Below are positions 61,601 through 64,000 of a stretch of DNA of 64,000 nucleotides, piece by piece (within the stretch, counting starts at the first letter, position 1; each line of letters opens with the position of its first letter). Origin of the DNA: Kitasatospora sp. MMS16-BH015 (GTDB taxonomy: Bacteria > Actinomycetota > Actinomycetes > Streptomycetales > Streptomycetaceae). The notes beneath the pieces are model-generated. The model was not told where the DNA came from, made no database searches, and saw nothing but the letters and a program-made list of their open reading frames with translations. Where the stretch lies: positions 4,216,001 to 4,280,000 of the forward strand of contig NZ_CP025394.1 of NCBI RefSeq assembly GCF_002943525.1, written 5' to 3'. The position numbers and the translations under genes were made by a program.

Positions 61601-61602
61601 CT
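61597..61602 (+). promoter_or_regulatory. -10 box of a leaderless promoter for LysR gene
   Basis: TAGCCT ends 6 nt before the ATG at 61609 and no ribosome site lies between. Confidence 0.6.
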
Positions 61603-61608
61603 GACCCT

Positions 61609-62742
61609 ATGACCGGCGCCACCCCCACAAGCCCACCCGATGCCTCCGGCGGAGCCGGCAGCCCGCACGGCACCTCACCCGGCAACCTGCCTGGCAACCC
61701 ACCTGGTAACTCACGCAGCAACCTGCCCGGCAACCCACCTGGCGGCGGCGCTGCGGGCCCACCCCCGGGCCGGCGGGCCCGCAGCAGTGCCACCCCGCTC
61801 CGGTTCGAGAGCCCGCACCGGCCCCCGCCGGCCCTCTCCGCCCGGGTGCCGGAGCTCGGTGCGCTGGAGCTGCTGCTCGCGGTGGCGCGGCTGGGCAGCG
61901 TCGGCCGGGCGGCGGCCGAGCTCGGGGTGAGCCAGCCGGCCGCGAGCGCGCGGATCAAGGGGATGGAACGGCAGATCGGGGTGCCGCTGCTGGAGCGCTC
62001 GCCGCGCGGCTCGCAGCCCACCCAGGCCGGGCGGCTGGTGGTCGAGTGGGCCCGGAACGTGGTGGAGGCGGCCCGTTCGCTGGACGCCGGGATCGACGCG
62101 CTGCGCGAGCACCGGGACACCCGGCTGCGGGTGGTGGCCAGCCTGACGGTGGCCGAGTACCTGATGCCCGGCTGGCTGCTGGCCCTGCACGAGGCCAGCC
62201 CGGAGACGGCGGTGACGCTGCGCACGGCCAACTCCGCCGACGTCGCGGCGCACGTACTGGCCGGCGACGCCGACCTCGGCTTCGTCGAGGGCCCGGGCAC
62301 CCCGCCCGGCCTCTCCGGCGCGGTGGTCGCGGCCGACCGGCTGGTGGTCGTGGTCGGCCCGGGCCACCCGTGGGCCCGGCGGCGGACTCCGCTCACCGGC
62401 CGCCAGCTGGCCGAGACCCCGATGGTGGTGCGCGAGCCGGGCTCGGGCACCCGCGAGGTGCTGGACCGGGCGCTCGCCCCGTACGGCGGCACCGCCACAC
62501 CCCGGCTGGAGCTGGCCTCCTCCACGGCGCTCAAGGCCGCCGCGATGACCGGCGCCGGGCCGGTCTGCCTGAGCGAGCTGGCGGTGATGGAGGAGCTGGC
62601 CACCCGGCGGCTGGTCGAGGTCCCGGTGGAGGGCATCGATCTGCACCGCCCGCTGCGCGCCGTCTGGCCGGCCGGCCAGCGCCCGGCGGGCCCGGCCCGC
62701 GAGCTGCTCGGCCTGACCCGCCGGCTCACCCGTCGGGGGTGA
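61609..62742 (+). CDS. LysR-family regulator divergent to TDT transporter
   Basis: A 377-aa LysR protein with an unusual 75-residue N-terminal extension of Pro/Gly/Asn repeats before the HTH ([50 protein letters not shown]). The effector domain (about 165-370) has [18 protein letters not shown] and [17 protein letters not shown], a pattern seen in CysB/CbbR-like sensors. Leaderless ATG at 61609 is supported by the -10 box. The transporter gene is the likely target. Confidence 0.88.
   Translation: MTGATPTSPPDASGGAGSPHGTSPGNLPGNPPGNSRSNLPGNPPGGGAAGPPPGRRARSSATPLRFESPHRPPPALSARVPELGALELLLAVARLGSVGRAAAELGVSQPAASARIKGMERQIGVPLLERSPRGSQPTQAGRLVVEWARNVVEAARSLDAGIDALREHRDTRLRVVASLTVAEYLMPGWLLALHEASPETAVTLRTANSADVAAHVLAGDADLGFVEGPGTPPGLSGAVVAADRLVVVVGPGHPWARRRTPLTGRQLAETPMVVREPGSGTREVLDRALAPYGGTATPRLELASSTALKAAAMTGAGPVCLSELAVMEELATRRLVEVPVEGIDLHRPLRAVWPAGQRPAGPARELLGLTRRLTRRG
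61681..61743 (+). repeat. Coding repeat NLPGNPPG
   Basis: Two 27-nt units (61681-61707 and 61717-61743) encode GNLPGNPPG and SNLPGNPPG in the disordered N-terminus of the LysR protein. Confidence 0.65.
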
Positions 62743-62791
62743 GCAACCACGGCTGACCCCACCGGCCACCCCCGCGAAAACCTTCTTCGTA

Positions 62792-62816
62792 AAGTTGAGC
62801 CATGTTCACTCAACTT
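62792..62816. promoter_or_regulatory. HAIR operator upstream of clpB
   Basis: AAGTTGAG (62792-62799) and CTCAACTT (62809-62816) form a perfect inverted repeat; the core GTTGAGC-N7-ACTCAAC fits the HspR-binding HAIR consensus. A CATACT -10-like box follows at 62821-62826. Confidence 0.87.
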
Positions 62817-62869
62817 CCTGCATACTGGTAGAAGCAACAGTCAGCGAGAGCCGAGGAGGCCGCACACCC

Positions 62870-64000
<1,131 letters not shown>

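Overview
The window is high-GC DNA with Streptomyces-type gene content: gamma-butyrolactone (GBL) signalling genes, an HspR-controlled dnaK operon with HAIR operators, SpoIIE-type phosphatase and HATPase regulators, several LuxR and ECF sigma regulators, abundant GTG starts and leaderless promoters. I infer a member of the Streptomycetaceae (Streptomyces or Kitasatospora). The species cannot be fixed from the sequence alone.

Region 1 (1-13.5 kb) is accessory and looks like a small regulated biosynthetic locus. A GBL signalling module holds an AfsA-type synthase, an NAD-dependent epimerase/reductase, two ArpA/ScbR-type TetR regulators and an IS701-like transposase relative that has lost its first catalytic Asp. 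Three ARE-like operators sit upstream of the two receptors and the transposase-like gene. Next to it lies a leftward gene set for a chorismate-derived aromatic unit: class II DAHP synthase, PhzE-type ADIC synthase, PhzD-type isochorismatase and an EntA-like SDR, which together predict chorismate -> ADIC -> DHHA -> 3-hydroxyanthranilate. Extra shikimate enzymes (shikimate kinase, a shikimate dehydrogenase with a changed SLS motif) and a lone transketolase C-terminal domain surround it. No phenazine core genes, ligase or NRPS are present in the window.

Region 2 (13.7-25.4 kb) is mostly chromosomal housekeeping: GNAT and DUF proteins, tRNA-Ser(UGA), an HtrA/PDZ protease, a TPP riboswitch with a CytX-type permease, a GDPD, an anti-sigma-type HATPase, an SEC-C protein, a prim-pol protein, a GAF-PP2C phosphatase and aminopeptidase P. 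A probable small RNA with its own promoter and two hairpins lies at about 21.2 kb.

Region 3 (25.5-42.6 kb) is rich in regulators and stress genes: two ECF sigma factors with membrane partners (one partner an esterase D-like protein whose nucleophile is Ala), a rhodanese, a GlxA regulator, an aquaporin-like channel, an orphan ATP synthase b subunit, and a redox island (AhpD-like protein, MarR with a Cys cluster, HxlR-peroxiredoxin fusion, MFS exporter). It also has a secreted protease, a catalytically incomplete ASADH-like protein, a LysR regulator, a small secreted peptide and a LuxR-type regulator.

Region 4 (42.7-54.5 kb) is conserved: tRNA-Gly(UCC), dcd, AlaX-like editing protein, a Yip1-like membrane protein, an NDP-sugar pyrophosphorylase, a large membrane iron-sulfur oxidoreductase and the dnaK-grpE-dnaJ-hspR operon. 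Region 5 (54.6-64 kb) holds four more LuxR-type regulators of one family (three in an overlapping tandem), a second small secreted peptide ending in D-x-x-W-x, a nucleoside deoxyribosyltransferase-like protein, a TDT-family transporter with a divergent LysR regulator, and the 5' part of clpB behind a HAIR operator.
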